A stretch of 64,000 bases of DNA from the NCBI GenBank assembly GCA_034766995.1, contig CM068314.1, positions 37,114,208-37,178,207 of the forward strand, in the 5' to 3' direction. Below the pieces are notes generated by a model. The model did not search any database. It was not told the origin of the DNA and saw only the letters and a program-made list of their open reading frames with translations. Made by a program: the position numbers and the translations under genes. Positions 40,506 through 55,582 of this stretch are shown here, one piece after another. This DNA is from Acanthacorydalis orientalis (Eukaryota; Arthropoda; Insecta; Megaloptera; Corydalidae). Every line of letters begins with the position of its first letter. Within the stretch, counting starts at the first letter, position 1.

Positions 40506-41000
40506 TTAGACAGATCATTCATCTATATATGTGCTTAAAATAATAATTTATTTTTATAATTCATATTAAACGAAGATTCAAATATTAATAAACTCTAAGC
40601 ATATTCCTAAATAAAATGAACTAAATTTAAACACTTCGCACTAAAATTAAACTGCTATATAGTTAAACTAAATTTATTCAATAAATGACTATTCATTAGA
40701 AGAACGTTTAATTTCTGGATTTATTAATCTTAAATTTTAGATGAATTAAATATTAAAATTATAAAAAAAGAACAATTTTAAATGCCATATTCTTATTGTA
40801 CGGAAGTCATATTTCTGAAAATGTATTAAAGAAAAAAAGCGTTAGCAAAAGATGATTTTAAAATGTGTACATAAATAGTAAGTAAAAAATGTACAACATT
40901 TTATCAACTGTAAAAGTAATAAAAATAAAATAGCCTAAACAAAAACATGCGAAATAAATAAAAAGCATGTAGGTAATGTTAGTGTGTTATAGAGAAAACG
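39310..41000. other. AT-rich stretch without gene
   Basis: (TA)n at 39458-39540 (interrupted), 40159-40181 and 40447-40501, the last preceded by (AC)n from about 40,382. Confidence 0.6.
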
Positions 41001-41027
41001 CGGACACAAGTTGTAATACAGCTACAG

Positions 41028-41127
41028 CATAAACTCGGCCCACTGGGACATCAGCCCGGAGGTGACACGGAAACCCCGTTCGCACGGAGGTTGCCCTTCA
41101 ATGTTCGGTGAACTGAACCTCCGGCAG
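41028..41127 (+). other. Candidate orphan exon in GC-richer island
   Basis: A 100-base segment bounded by CTACAG (ending 41027) and GGCAG/GTACAG (donor at 41128). One frame is open throughout and reads like protein, including HWDISPEVTRKP and GGCPSMFGELN. The DNA also contains complementary CCGGAGGT/ACCTCCGG pairs that could fold as RNA. No family recognised. Confidence 0.3.
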
Positions 41128-41513
41128 GTACAGATTTTCGCAGAACAAATCTAAGTTTAGTGGACTGTAACTACAGAGACAAAGATGCGATGCTCTGCGA
41201 ATCTGTCGATGAAATTGTTACGTTTAAATGCTGGAAATAACCGATGCGTATCCGTTGAACACAGCGGATGCTGTTCGATGTTGTCAGCAAGATTGCAGAA
41301 TGATAGTGTGCGTACGTTTTTTTTTCTTACAACAGAAGACGATAAATTGATTTATGAATGTGATTGTTTCTTAGATAGTTCATTTTAGGATCACCAAAAG
41401 TGAATTTTCATCTATTGCTTTTATGATTTATATAAATTGATATCTACAATGAATGCTCATTCGTTCAGTAATTATCAAACTGCTTTTTATCAAATTTTAA
41501 TATTTACATACAA

Positions 41514-41570
<57 letters not shown>

Positions 41571-41766
41571 AAACACAACATTGATTTTTTACTCTTTTTT
41601 GTTGCAGATGTTACACATCTTATATTAGGTAACATTATACTTTTCTGCTTAAAATGCTAAATCTACCAAGTCTTGGCTAATCAATTACTTTTTTCTATTT
41701 GAAAAAAAGAACCTAGATGTTTACTATTTACTGGTTAATTTATTTCCGTTCCATAATAACTACATA

Positions 41767-42447
<681 letters not shown>

Positions 42448-42449
42448 TA

Positions 42450-42834
42450 CATAATTAATACATGAACATATAAAAAATAAATACATTCGTTCATTTTCTT
42501 CTTCAAAACTAATGTAACTTGAACATTTTGAGGCCAGTTTTCTTAAAAATACAAACTCTTCTAAAAATATGTCCTTTTTGTTACTAAATGATTTTATAAC
42601 TGCGGCTTTTTCCAATTTTACTAATTGAGATTACAATCTCTACTCAGTTTTAGGGACATTAAACAGTCTTAAGAAAAAAAAAGGTTTATAGTCAATCGTA
42701 AACGTGTTCATTAATTTCTGCTGTGTGTTCATTAATATATAACTTAAAATTGGATGCAGTAATAATATATTTAATCAGTTTTATGTAATTCATTTATCTA
42801 ATTATTAATAGGACCAGAATTTGAATGATATATT

Positions 42835-42903
<69 letters not shown>

Positions 42904-43886
42904 TAATATTAATCTGACAATTTTATTATTTACTTTAAAAATATGTTATTTTTATTAAAAGTAAAATAAACATTCATGCTTAATGAGATACTTCAGTACC
43001 TGTGTACATAAATATGCATTAAGAACTATACTTTTTATAATACAAAATACAGTATACAACATTAAAAGTGAAACATTTGCATTGTACAATGAGGTTCTAA
43101 TTACTAACGTGTTTATTATTTTTAAATTTTTTTATTGGCTTTTATGTTTCCAATTAGTGAACGTTAACCAGTTGAAGAGTTGTTTAATGTTATATAATAC
43201 TTGAATAGTAATTTGAATAAATGTACATAAAAATGTATATAACTTACTTTAATTAAAAATGTTTTCTATTTTATTTTTATCACAAAAGTGAATAGGTGAG
43301 AAGTTGTTATAAAAATTTAAAAAAAGTTTGTCTAAAAGACCTATGTTCATGTAAAGAATGTTTTTACATGATCAAAACTAGTTAAACTCTTGAGTGTCGT
43401 AAAGACGAAGAAGTGCTTTTATTACACTTACATCTACGAAATCATCTATTAATTTCAATCACTATCAATTCTCTGACATTATTTTACACCACTGTCTTTA
43501 GAAATTCAATTATTCGATTTTTCCGAAAAATTAAAGTATAACTATATAGTATTATTTAAACATGTTTCATTTTTAACTGCAATAATACTCTTGGGTACAT
43601 ATTAAAAATTTTCTATGCATTTAACTTTTGTTCATTTAATAAAATTTTAAAAACATACATCTAATATAAAAATAAATATGAATGATTCATATAAATAGAT
43701 TTTATTAGTACCTATCAAATATAGTATTTGTTCTTATTTTTACGAAATTTAAATTCAAGTATTAAATACATTAGCAACTTAAACGAAATACAATTTCTCC
43801 TTTTTGTTTTAAACAGACTAAATATTGAATTCTATGTATATAGAGATTAATATGACAATTTGTGTAAATATTTTTAAATAATTTTG

Positions 43887-43936
<50 letters not shown>

Positions 43937-43973
43937 TATTTTTTCAATTTTTTCTGTTGTCACTATTTCTTAG

Positions 43974-44032
<59 letters not shown>

Positions 44033-44060
44033 ATTTTTATTTCATATCTAACAAAACAAG
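42450..44060. other. AT-rich stretch without gene
   Basis: (TA)n at 42841-42905 (interrupted), 43892-43931 and 43977-44030. No gene seen. Confidence 0.6.
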
Positions 44061-44089
44061 AAACCCTATATTATTTATCGTCAACACAA

Positions 44090-44440
44090 TCGTAAGAAGT
44101 TTGGCAAGGAAAGAAAAAAAAACCGTAAAGATAAAAAAACGACAACGCGGACGATGTTCAAAACACGACGGGGGTGATTACAAAAAGGAACAGCGGCGCA
44201 AAGAGAGGATCATAAAACGTGTCACCGCGGATAAGATGACACCATTGTGACATTTTATTATCAATTTAAATCCAATCCGATACTCAATCCGTTCGTAAAA
44301 AGGGTGACAGGCATCGAGAGATTCGCGAGTATCGGGATGATGTCGCGGGACGCATCTACGACGCATGTGAGGACGTGGTGGGACGCGATGGGACTCGGGC
44401 ACGAAAGAACTTTCACCAGTAGACAGAGACGGCATATTGA
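44090..44440. other. CpG-bearing GC-richer island
   Basis: Several open frames on both strands overlap here because few stop codons occur at this composition; none carries a recognisable domain. Includes ACGACGCATGTGAGGACG-type CpG sequence near 44,355. Confidence 0.4.
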
Positions 44441-44469
44441 CATTCAGAGACATATAACATACATATAAT

Positions 44470-45052
44470 CTGTGGATTTATTGAGGACATAAAGTTTTTT
44501 TTACAATTTCTTCGTATATCAGCGTACTTTTATATTTATTTGTTTCTGATCTACTTAACAATCGAAGACACGGCTTCAAATAACAGTTGACTATATTAAA
44601 AAAAATAAGTCTAATAAATACATTTCCTTTAAAATAAATATGATCGTAGATTTTATATGAAATGACAATATTATTTTATGCGCCTTATTGAAAATAAATC
44701 AACATTTAATTAATTTTATTAATATTAAAAAGCTGTTATACCTACATTCATCGAAAATATATTTGAAACAATAAATATAATATAGAGACTACCTTAAAAA
44801 TGAAGAAAAATAAAAATGTACTGTCAAAAAAAAATAATTACTGCCCTTACCAAACTTATTTCTATAAATTAAAAATAAAGTTCCAAATCATAAAAAAGAT
44901 GTACAGGTATTATATATATTTGAAAAGAAAAAAGTTGATTAAAATTAATTTTATAAAAAGTACTATTCGTCATGTTTACTTAATACATTTATTAAACCTG
45001 CTTTTTTTGTGAATATTACTTATAATTACATCTCAAGGTACCATTTGTACAC

Positions 45053-45111
<59 letters not shown>

Positions 45112-45950
45112 AATGTATATACATTAAACATGTACTTAACTTTAATCAAAATCGTTTATATGACATTGATGAAAATAAACTTAATTACTTTAATGATACA
45201 GCCCACGTTTTCTAATTTAGATCAGTCTTTGATAATGAAAAACATATTTTAAAACAATCGACTTAAACCATTTATTTTTTTAAACAAAAATCATGCCTTG
45301 AATTAAGTCACGGAATTACGAAGACAAAAATAGGTGCATTTATTTTTTAATTAAAAACATTTTCTTAACCAATCTTATTTCTGTTATAATTATCGATGAA
45401 AAGATAAACTTTTGTAATATTGATACACACTTAGGATTATTATGTTCAATTATTATACACATCAAAAGAATGTACTGTAATGAATTATTTTTTTAGTCTA
45501 TAAGTAATTAGATTTGGTATACTGTTAATTTTCATATAAATTTAATTTAAATTTTACTGGCAATTTTCGTAATTTAACATACATAATATTTGGAGAATTT
45601 TTCTCCATATATAATTATTACCTATCTACATATGGGTTATATGTGTGCATGTTAAAAAATGAGTTTATATCATAATGAAACTGTAGATACCATAAAAGAT
45701 TAAAACTGTTAAGTAACAGCTTATTAGTTCTCATGAATGAATTAAGTAATCAGTACATACGTTCAAGGCCTATAAAATCCAGTACGAAGATTAAAAGATT
45801 ATGAGATAGTAAACCAAATTTCGAATATGAAAATACATACAAGCGAAAAAAATAATTAATCAATATTTTGAAAATAAAATAATATATTGGCCCAATCCAC
45901 AAGTAAAACGCTTTTTTAAAATAAGTTTTGAAACAGTGAAAAGAACGACG
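44470..45950. other. AT-rich stretch without gene
   Basis: One (TA)n tract at 45058-45106; otherwise nothing recognised. Confidence 0.6.
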
Positions 45951-45952
45951 TT

Positions 45953-46740
45953 TTAATTTTGATCCAAAATATACTTTCCGTTATTATTTACAACTTTCAT
46001 CCCATCTTAATCTTAAATTTTCAATACCGTGACGATAAAACTTTTTGGGCTTTGCATTAAAGAAAGAATCGAACTCCGGTCGGACATGACTTTCTGTATT
46101 AACTTGCTTTCCATTGATGTGATTTTGGAGACTTCGGAACAATTAATAATTTGATGGTGCTATGTCAGGGGAATATGATGAATGAGTCATTACTTCCCAT
46201 TCAAATTGCCAGTTTTTGAAGGTTACGTATGCTTTATGAGGTATTGTCGTGGTGAAAAATTACGTCTTTTCTGTTGGCTAATGCTAGCTATTTTTCATCA
46301 ATAGACTGTTTTAGCCGTACTAGTTGTTCATAATACAAATATTTTGTGATGGCTCGATTCTTTAGTAATAGCTCGTAATGGATAATTCCTTCCATACCCC
46401 ATCAAATAGACAACATAATCATTTCTAGGCGAATCCCTCCTTTCGTAGTTAAAGATAATGCTTGGTTGCAGTCAATTCATCGTTTTTTGACGTTTAATAT
46501 TGTTATAAACAATCCATTTTATATTCATATTTCATCCTCAGTAACAATTATACTCAAAAACGGATCATTTTGCAATCGGAATACATGAGAAGTGCAAATG
46601 TCCACACGTTGTTTTAAATTAACGTCCGATGACTCGTGCGGAACCCACTGACCCAGCTTAAAAACTTTATCAATCATTTGAGCAGCATATGGATTGCAAA
46701 ATATTGCAAATTTTTGCATTGCAAAGTATTAGATTATTCA
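45953..46740 (-). mobile_element. Degenerate mariner transposase (third lineage)
   Basis: On the minus strand, an open stretch of 64 codons from 46719 contains VFKLGQWVPHESSDVNLKQR, then DICTSHVFRLQNDPF and IIVTEDEI, matching the GKWVPHEL..RxDICxSLL..RN.PFLDRIITGDEK region of mariner transposases. Further fragments follow to VVNNNGKYILDQN and a stop at 45953. Frame changes and missing N-terminal sequence show it is dead. Confidence 0.8.
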
Positions 46741-46929
46741 TTTTCATCTATATGAAAATACCGAATTACTGACGGAATGACCCAATACATGTAACACTTT
46801 CTTCACAACTTACAATCTCACAACTTGATTAATGAAAAAATCCTACAATTGAAAATGCGGATTCTAATAAAACCTTTTCATTGTCAATAACAAAAAAGAA
46901 ATCAAATCGGTGACTCATATCCGTTTATC

Positions 46930-47756
46930 ATAATATCATTTATTTATATTACCATTTATCCATATTCTGAGCACAAAAATGTAATATGTAGTTATAATAA
47001 TTGAAAATAGTATGTCTAATATTAACGAATATGTTAAAAGAGGACAATTCCAAATCAAATAAGTAATATTGGTTCTCAAAATAAATGTTCCTATCAAAAA
47101 GACATATGAATCACATATAATATGATACTTCAGTCATGGTATTTCATCTGTCATTTTTTGAGGATCATATCTGAGATAAGTTACTAAAATTTATTATAAA
47201 CAATAATATTCACCTGTAGCTTTTACTTTGTGCCGGTTCTGCAAATAGTAAAAGTCAGACACGTGTATCTGAGAGATTGAGCTTTCGAAAGAATAAGAAA
47301 ACGACGAAAAAAGTTAGACGAGGCGTGGTGGTGTGTTCAGATATCATCATGATTCATAGCAATGTGGCTGTGGCGTGGATGTCGTCGGACGGAGTATCCA
47401 ATAACTCCGATTTGTGTTGTACGCGAACCGCCGTTGCATACATCCATCGACTGCTACTTCCGAACTAGCTGCTTGCTCCTTCCTGTTCGGAGATCGGAGA
47501 TTTCTCGCTGATCTTTTATTTCTTCTTATTCGAGACACAAAATATACTATGTTCTTGTATTTCTTCGAGACTTCAAAAGCACAAAATTAAAATAACTGCA
47601 TATTTTTGTTTCAATAACTTATTTCTATTTAACTACATTCCATCCTTATAATGTATATATAAAATTAATATAATAAAATTTTAATCTTTCACATTATTTC
47701 ATCATTTTTTCAATAAAGACACTTTAACAAAATTAAAGTTTTTCACGTAGAAAACA

Positions 47757-47810
<54 letters not shown>
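46930..47810. other. AT-rich DNA with a small GC-richer island
   Basis: The 47,270-47,500 part is CpG-bearing with short open frames but no recognised product. (AC)n and (TA)n at 47757-47808. Confidence 0.5.
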
Positions 47811-47811
<1 letters not shown>

Positions 47812-47813
<2 letters not shown>

Positions 47814-47915
47814 CATCATCAGCAGCAGCAGCAGCCTCTTTCAATCCACTGCTGGATAAAGGCCTCTTCCATGACTTTCCATTTTGTACGAATAAATGCC
47901 TCTCTTTTTCCGCTG

Positions 47916-47917
<2 letters not shown>
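47812..47917. repeat. (CATCAG)n plus fragment resembling a dispersed insect repeat
   Basis: ATCATCATC and (CAG)5 precede CAATCCACTGCTGGATAAAG and GCCTCTTCC. Text of the form CCACTGCTGGA..AAGGCCTC with adjoining CATCAG microsatellite recurs as the tail of dispersed non-LTR elements in insect genomes (from memory, not searched). Flanked by (TA)n on both sides. Confidence 0.45.
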
Positions 47918-47919
<2 letters not shown>

Positions 47920-47962
<43 letters not shown>

Positions 47963-48079
47963 ATAAAGAGATAGAGAAATTAAGGAAAGAAAACAAAAAA
48001 GTTAATTGTTAAAGTATTGAAAACGGCCGTAGAAACCATAATAAAATATAAAATTAACTCAAAGAAATTTTAAAATATT

Positions 48080-48139
<60 letters not shown>

Positions 48140-49541
48140 GTGTACCAGGATAGGTATTATAATTATAAAGTGCAAATAATGCACAACATAAATAGTCGAA
48201 CTTCAACATTAAAGCAATAACAGCAAAATCCGCATTAAAATGTAATTTTATTACAAAAAAGTATATTGATATATGTAATTATTAATATTCTCAAGTTAAA
48301 TTAGTCTTAAATTTCCATTACAAACCATATGATTAAGTAATACATACGATTTATTTAAATAATAAATTATTTAAGAAAAACAATTTAGATATCATATTTA
48401 ATATTACTCATATTAAAAATGAAAGTAAAAAAAACATATAATAATATATTCACTGAAATAACACATTTATTTTGTTAATTTCGTTAAAATAATTTAAAAC
48501 AGAAAAAAATATTAATTAAGATAAATGAACATTTTTGAAAAATTACATCGACGCCCGTTCAGACTGTCTGTCATTTAGAATGCCGGTAATAGCAGTTTGT
48601 TACATGTTATCTTAATAATAAATGTAATTGAGAACCATTAAACCAGCAATTGTTGACGACTTTTTGCGTCATTTAAGTCAAGGAAGCAAATTAATAGCAA
48701 GTAAAATGCATGGGCACGCGATCATATTTCAAGATTTATAACACTTAATTGTGGACTTGTTCCAAATGAATCTTTTTTTCGAACCGTGCGAATCACAGTT
48801 TTATGTTTATATAGAAATTTATTATTCACAATCAATTACGTCTATTAGTCACTAATATATTTTTCATATATTTTTTCTACACAGGCGTAGAGTATATATT
48901 TACTACTTTTTTTATTATGCATAGTTTTTGTATTTAAGGTATAGAAAAAATAGTTTAAGTTTTAGATATGGAATGTTTTTTTATTGCATTGCCTGTAATA
49001 GATATAAATTATAATACATGCGAAGACATACTGTTCAATTTAAATTATACTTACAAAGACATTTGCTGTTATTGATTGTTTTTATTGCATTTAAGAAATA
49101 TATAGCCAGAAGGTTATTCTTCTATGACATTCTTCTCATTGTTTTGTACATATTAGTACATTTTTCTTAATTTTAAATTAAGTTTAATTTAAAAGTAACT
49201 TTTACATTTTAAAAGCATAAATGTCATTGAGGTTAACCACTTTACTTTTTTAAATTTTAAAACTGTGTTGAAAATTTATTAACCGTTCTTACAAAAAAGA
49301 CAAAATAGTGCAAAGTTTTATAGATTATAGTATAAAAAAAGAACTATCATTTTTACATACGCAAAAATTACATATTTTACTATGATTAAACCTCTAAGTA
49401 AAAAAAAAAAAACATTACAAATGATAATGGTGATAAATGTTTTCAAATTAAATGTGCACATTTACATGCAAATTATTTTCATGAATTGAATAGAAAAAAA
49501 TATTTTAAATAGTGTATATTTTGATTATAATAATGCGTGCG

Positions 49542-49638
<97 letters not shown>

Positions 49639-51022
49639 GACAAAGAGGTCGAAATTTACATTTTTCACATTATTTCTTAAGAACCGAAAAAGAGTTGTGT
49701 AACGTCGACATAAACTGAACATAACAATGAATTTCTTTAAACATTTCGTGGTAGGGACATTCTAGTAAAACTTCTTTATTATAAACATAAATCCAACATG
49801 TTTTTATAATAAACTATTACACATTTTACAACATAGATTGACAGAAACATAAAACAAAACAACAAATAATATAGTATTAATATTACAGCTGTAGTATAAA
49901 TCGAATATATATTCATGCGGGATTTATTCTTGTATTCAATAAAAAAAAGAAATAACTCCAGATTTTATATACTTTAGTTCTATAACAAACTTTCTTCTAA
50001 CACAAGACAAATAAATCAGATTTGTAGACAGTCTGGGTTTTATTTTGATGGAAGTTTAGAAAGTGCCAATAACTATCCTTTGACTTTCTTACCCTTCAAC
50101 AGGCAATACTTTTCCTCCCTTTTCCGCGACCGAACTTAGCAGCACTGAGGCGTAACAGCGTTCTTATAACTCTATTTCGTCAAAAATGCGTCAGCAGAGT
50201 TGTATTGTCAGTTATCTGACTTGGCTATTTACTTCAGAGATGGGTATGGAGAAAATAATTATAACTTAATGTCTTTACACAAGAAAATTGTTATAAAACT
50301 GAATAAAAATACTATAAAGTTGTCTAAATTTTGTTTACGAATCTAAAAATTATACTAAATTGTAATATATTGAGCAATTTAAATAAATCTATTAATTAGC
50401 AAAAAAATAATAATGACTATTAAACAGAAAATGAACCTATGAGCGCAACTATAAACTTACTCTAAAAATTTATGTAATTTAAAAAATTGTATTAATTAAA
50501 ACAACCAAACCCCCTAACAGTAATGAAATTGGTCATTTTCAAACTTTGCATCCTAATAAATATGTAAACAATATTTTCTTAAACACTATTCTCGAAAATA
50601 TGATAGAATTAAATTTATAATTTTAATAACACGATTTTAATTCAGTAAATATTTTTATGTATCTTTATTGTATCATTATTTATGATTATTTCGATATAAT
50701 TCTGGTATAAATAATTTATCTGCTACAATTAAATTATTAATTAGTAACAATATTCTTCATTTAAAAGAATATAATCTTAAAAATTAAATAATCTCAAAAG
50801 CATATAAACGTATACGCATATGAATTTTTCTATAAGGAATAGCACTTTTAAATATAAGTTGAACACTAATAACATTAGTTGTCGACGAGACTTAAACCCA
50901 AAACGTCTATTTATCTTAAGTATAAATTTATGTATAATGTTGTCTTAATTAAGTAAATTTTAAATTATTTAATAAATGGTTTCAATTCATTTATCTGAAT
51001 ATTTATCTAAGAAATGTATGTA

Positions 51023-51082
<60 letters not shown>

Positions 51083-51140
51083 GATAGATAGATAGATAAA
51101 TAGATAGAGAGATAGATGTACAGATGGATTTAAGCAAGTT
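47920..51140. other. AT-rich stretch without gene
   Basis: (TA)n at 47920-47948 with (GT)n, 48084-48135, 49546-49582, 49593-49634 and 51026-51076, the last followed by (GATA)n to about 51,117. No gene recognised. Confidence 0.55.
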
Positions 51141-51149
51141 CTCTTATTT

Positions 51150-53104
51150 CCTCAACTCGCACGAAATGAAAAAATCAAAAAGGAACATGACAAGTTAACA
51201 CAAATCGAGATCAGTACACATCTCTCGAAAGAAGTTCAAGGCCCGTGTCGATCAGAACGTCACTTGAGAATTTCATTTTGTTTCCCTCTTTTCGACGTTC
51301 GTCTTTAAAGAGGTGCGAAGCAGACGTCAACCGCACAAATATAAAATTCCGTCAATTCCTTATGTATTGCATACCACGAAACAAGGTTTGGTGCTGACAA
51401 AGCAACCCTATCCTCTTGTATCTTTGTTCTATAATAGCTATATAAAGAAGGAGCATATATCTGCAAGTCAAATGTGAGTGGCTTTTATCTTCTCGAGAAT
51501 TTTTTGTATTAACACTTTGTTCTATGGTCAAAGCATACGACTTCAAATGAACGATACCATATTGCGTATTTTAAATATAACTGGAGAATGTCAGAAATTA
51601 AATGTTTGGTTTATTACTGCCAGTTACAGTGTTAAGATACAAAAAGTCTGTCATTATTAAATTTAATCTAAAAAAGAATGTTCTTTACTTGGTAATGTTT
51701 AAAAACTTCTTTTTAATAAACTTTTGTGGTGATATATTAAGGAAAATCAATAGTAAATAACGACTGTTTGAAAATAATAGAGATTTTAAAATGTATAATT
51801 ACAAAAATTGATATACTTTTAAACGAATTTAACAAAATATACCAATAATTAAGAAAACAAATTTCATAATGACTGACGTAATGCGATCCTTAACATTATA
51901 ACATTCACAAAAAGTATTTTAAACTTATTTTATTCTGCTTAATTTTATATTGATCTATCTATCTATACGTATATGTGTATATATATATATATATAATTTG
52001 ATAATTAATAAATATCTATCACACTGTTGTCTTTCTATGTTTAGCCCCAATTATAATATAATAACTATATCAAAACAACACAATTATTTTTTGCCGTGAA
52101 AAATCTTTTATTTAAGAAACATATAGAACTAGATAAAATTATTAATGAAATTTGTCAATTTTTGCTAAAAATTCAAATGAATTAAAAACTCGGTAATTGT
52201 AACTTTCTTACACGATTAATGAAACCTTAGATAATTTTCATTAATTCCCTTAAATTATTCAATGTTATGAGATTTATTAACTTGTATATCACTGTGTTAA
52301 GAAATATAACTTTGTATTTAGTATACAGTAATAAATTAGTAAAATTCGCTAGTAAGTACACTATTAAGTCATGAAATATAATAATAACACAAAAATTAAT
52401 TAACAATATATCATATGTAATGCACGAAAAAAAAGATGATATCTTTAATTTAAAAAAAAATCAATAAGAGTAGTAGCGATTCTTTTATAAACAACATTGT
52501 ATGAATTAAAAAAAAAATTAACGACCGTGCGAACTTATCTTTGATCGTCATGTAAGAAATGTACAGATTCACTTTCGATATTTTTCAATCCAATTCGAGA
52601 AAAACTAATTCCAATGAAAGAACGAGGCTCTGCAATACTTTTTAGAGAACCTCATGACAAATGCGTCGTCCTTTTTTTATTCCAGCCAAACAATCTCGGC
52701 GCAATCCTAATAAATAACAATAACAAGTTTTCTCGGTAGACGTTCGCGACATAGACAAGTGGATAATCAATCTCTTTTATTTATAACCGTTCGTTTTGGA
52801 AACATCAAAACTTGTAACAATGCACGAACTATTCCCACTCACTAGTTTTCATCTCATTGAGCATTCTGAATTTGTAGTCGCCGATGGTTGTGTTCGAGAC
52901 ACGGGTAAAAAAGTATTCGAAACATATTGAGACGACTCTATTATCTTAAACCATTTTAAAAAGAATACAAAACGTTCCTCTAGTCGGGATATACGACAAA
53001 AAGAAATTCAACTTTAACCGAATTGTAAGTTTTGTTCTTTCATTTATTCTCGTATTTTGTATTTTCGCTATTCGAATATTTTATGGCAAGTTTATTTTGA
53101 ATAG

Positions 53105-53184
<80 letters not shown>

Positions 53185-53380
53185 ACAATTTGTCTACTTA
53201 AATATATACTAAATACACAATGATTAGTGAAAAAATTATAAAAATCGATATTTTTTCCATAAAATTTTGTATTATAATCAGATCTCCAATTCAAACAATC
53301 TAACACATGAAAAGAACTATTTAAAAATTTGTATAGCCTAATAAATATAGCTTTGATAAAAAAATGAATATATATAATTA

Positions 53381-53431
<51 letters not shown>

Positions 53432-54300
53432 ATTACAATGATTTTAACTGATTAAAAATCAACACTGCATATAAAATTTCTCTCTGCAAAAAATCAATAT
53501 TTCAAAACAATTAACATACAAAGATATATATTTTAATCGACAAAGAATACTTATTTAATGTTAAAATAAAAGAATAGTTTCTAAACATTTCTAATAAAGT
53601 ATTAATGTTTAATGTAAATTTTTAATGTTTTATTGATGAAATATATTTTATGATTATATTTTAAATAGTATAAATCAATAAAAAAAATTATCAATTAGTG
53701 GACTATTGAGTAAATCAAAAATGAACAGAAACATTTATAAAACGTGTTTCCTGGAAAAATGTCACATTTACCAACGACCAATTTATTTAAATTTAAACAA
53801 ATAAATCATGATAACAAAACTGATACACAACATATTGTTATGTCAACAACACAATATAATAATGCCAGATTCAATTTCGTTCGTTTCTCTATTTGAAAAA
53901 GATGTCGATATATGTATGTATTCGTCGAAATTGTGAAGATGCTGTTGTGTGTATGGAAGGCAGGCGTGGTGTTACGCGACGAAAAATCAAAAGAAAATCA
54001 GGATGTTCGGCAATGGAGAGATAAAGATGTGTAAAGCGTGGCAAGGAACGCACAACGAGCTGGAGCTCAACCGCCGTCGGGGAAAAGCCGTAGAAATACA
54101 ATTCTAGTTTTCGTATGTCGCATGCATGCATGCGCGTTCTCGTCGTGTACATACGAAGAAAGTTTGCGGAGCAGAGAAAATTGGAAATGCATATAAGAGC
54201 GTACACGGTTGCGGTTGTTGAGTTTGACTTTTGAGGTATGGTAACAGTTCATGAATATTTTCTCAACCCATGTAAAACATTTACACATTGTCGACAATCA
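51150..54300. other. Mixed AT-rich and moderately GC-richer stretch, no gene
   Basis: Slightly GC-richer, CpG-bearing segments at about 51,170-51,340, 52,530-52,980 and 53,900-54,200 have only short unrecognised frames. (TA)n at 53108-53180 and 53386-53422. Confidence 0.5.
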
Positions 54301-54313
54301 TAAAAAAAGTACC

Positions 54314-54395
54314 GTGAAGGGTATTTATTTTACAATATATACTATTTCTGAGAAATAGTTTACAATACATAATTACTTTGTATGTATGCACATAA

Positions 54396-54440
<45 letters not shown>

Positions 54441-54455
54441 TATATATAAAAATAG

Positions 54456-54515
<60 letters not shown>

Positions 54516-54688
54516 TAAACAATAAATAACAATTAATCTATTTACTTGCGATAGTTAATTACAGCTAAATTATTTTGATGAATAAAACAGTGTTTTTGAA
54601 GTGAATGGTATTTATTTTACAATATACGAGTATACTATTTCTGAGAAATAGTTTACAACACATAATTACTTTGTATGTATGCAAATTA

Positions 54689-54738
<50 letters not shown>

Positions 54739-54884
54739 TATTTAAACTATGTGAAAAAATTGAAATATTAAAATAAATATATATTTATATATATATTAAA
54801 AATAAACAATAAATTCCAATGAATTTATTGAATTGTGATAGTTAATTAAAGCTAAATTATTTTGATGCATAAAATCCTGTTTTA
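54314..54884. repeat. Tandem duplication of about 287 bp, two copies
   Basis: Copy 1 is 54314-54597 and copy 2 is 54601-54884. Shared blocks in order: GGTATTTATTTTACAATATA, CTATTTCTGAGAAATAG (a self-complementary hairpin), TAATTACTTTGTATGTATGC, a (TA)n core, AAAAATAAACAATAAAT, GATAGTTAATTA.AGCTAAAT and TATTTTGATG.ATAAAA. The copies differ by substitutions and in (TA)n length. Confidence 0.85.
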
Positions 54885-55095
54885 TTAATGAAAAATTTCA
54901 AATAAATATATAATATTCTCATTATAAAACCATTACTTGAGTATCTAATAACTTATACCATTCAATTAGAATTTAAAAAAATTCATATAAGAAAATTATT
55001 TTCAAAAACCAGTAACAAACTTCTTGAAATTAACAGAATGTCATACAAATGAAACTATTTTTTAAAAAAATATTAGAAACTTACATTTTTTGAAA

Positions 55096-55140
<45 letters not shown>

Positions 55141-55144
<4 letters not shown>

Positions 55145-55582
55145 TGTATATCATGGCGTATAAGACGACTTATGTATAGACGAGGTCAAAATTTTAAAAT
55201 ACAATTTATACACTTATCATATATCGGTAGTAAATGATGTGAACACCTCTTTCACATGTTATAATACTATTTTATTTCAAAAACCGAAATTAGGGGAAAT
55301 CTAAATTAGTACATGCTTCATGAAATTTTAGACACAGATGACGGCTAAAACTGGGACCTTTAAGAAAAATGCACTTTATTATTATTTTTTAATTAAAATG
55401 AATTATTCAATGAATTTAATTTATATACCAAAGTTTATTTTTTTAAAAAATAAAGAATTTAATTTCTATATAAACACAATAAATTCTTTACATCATTTTA
55501 GTTTTTGTAATGGACGTATAAGACGACCTCATTTTTGAGGATTTTTTGGGTTTTACGGGTCGCCTTATACGTCGAGATATAC

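Noticed and set aside
44178..44468. Overlapping 60-106 codon frames on both strands
   Set aside because: Open on three frames at once with no domain; explained by higher GC and fewer stops.
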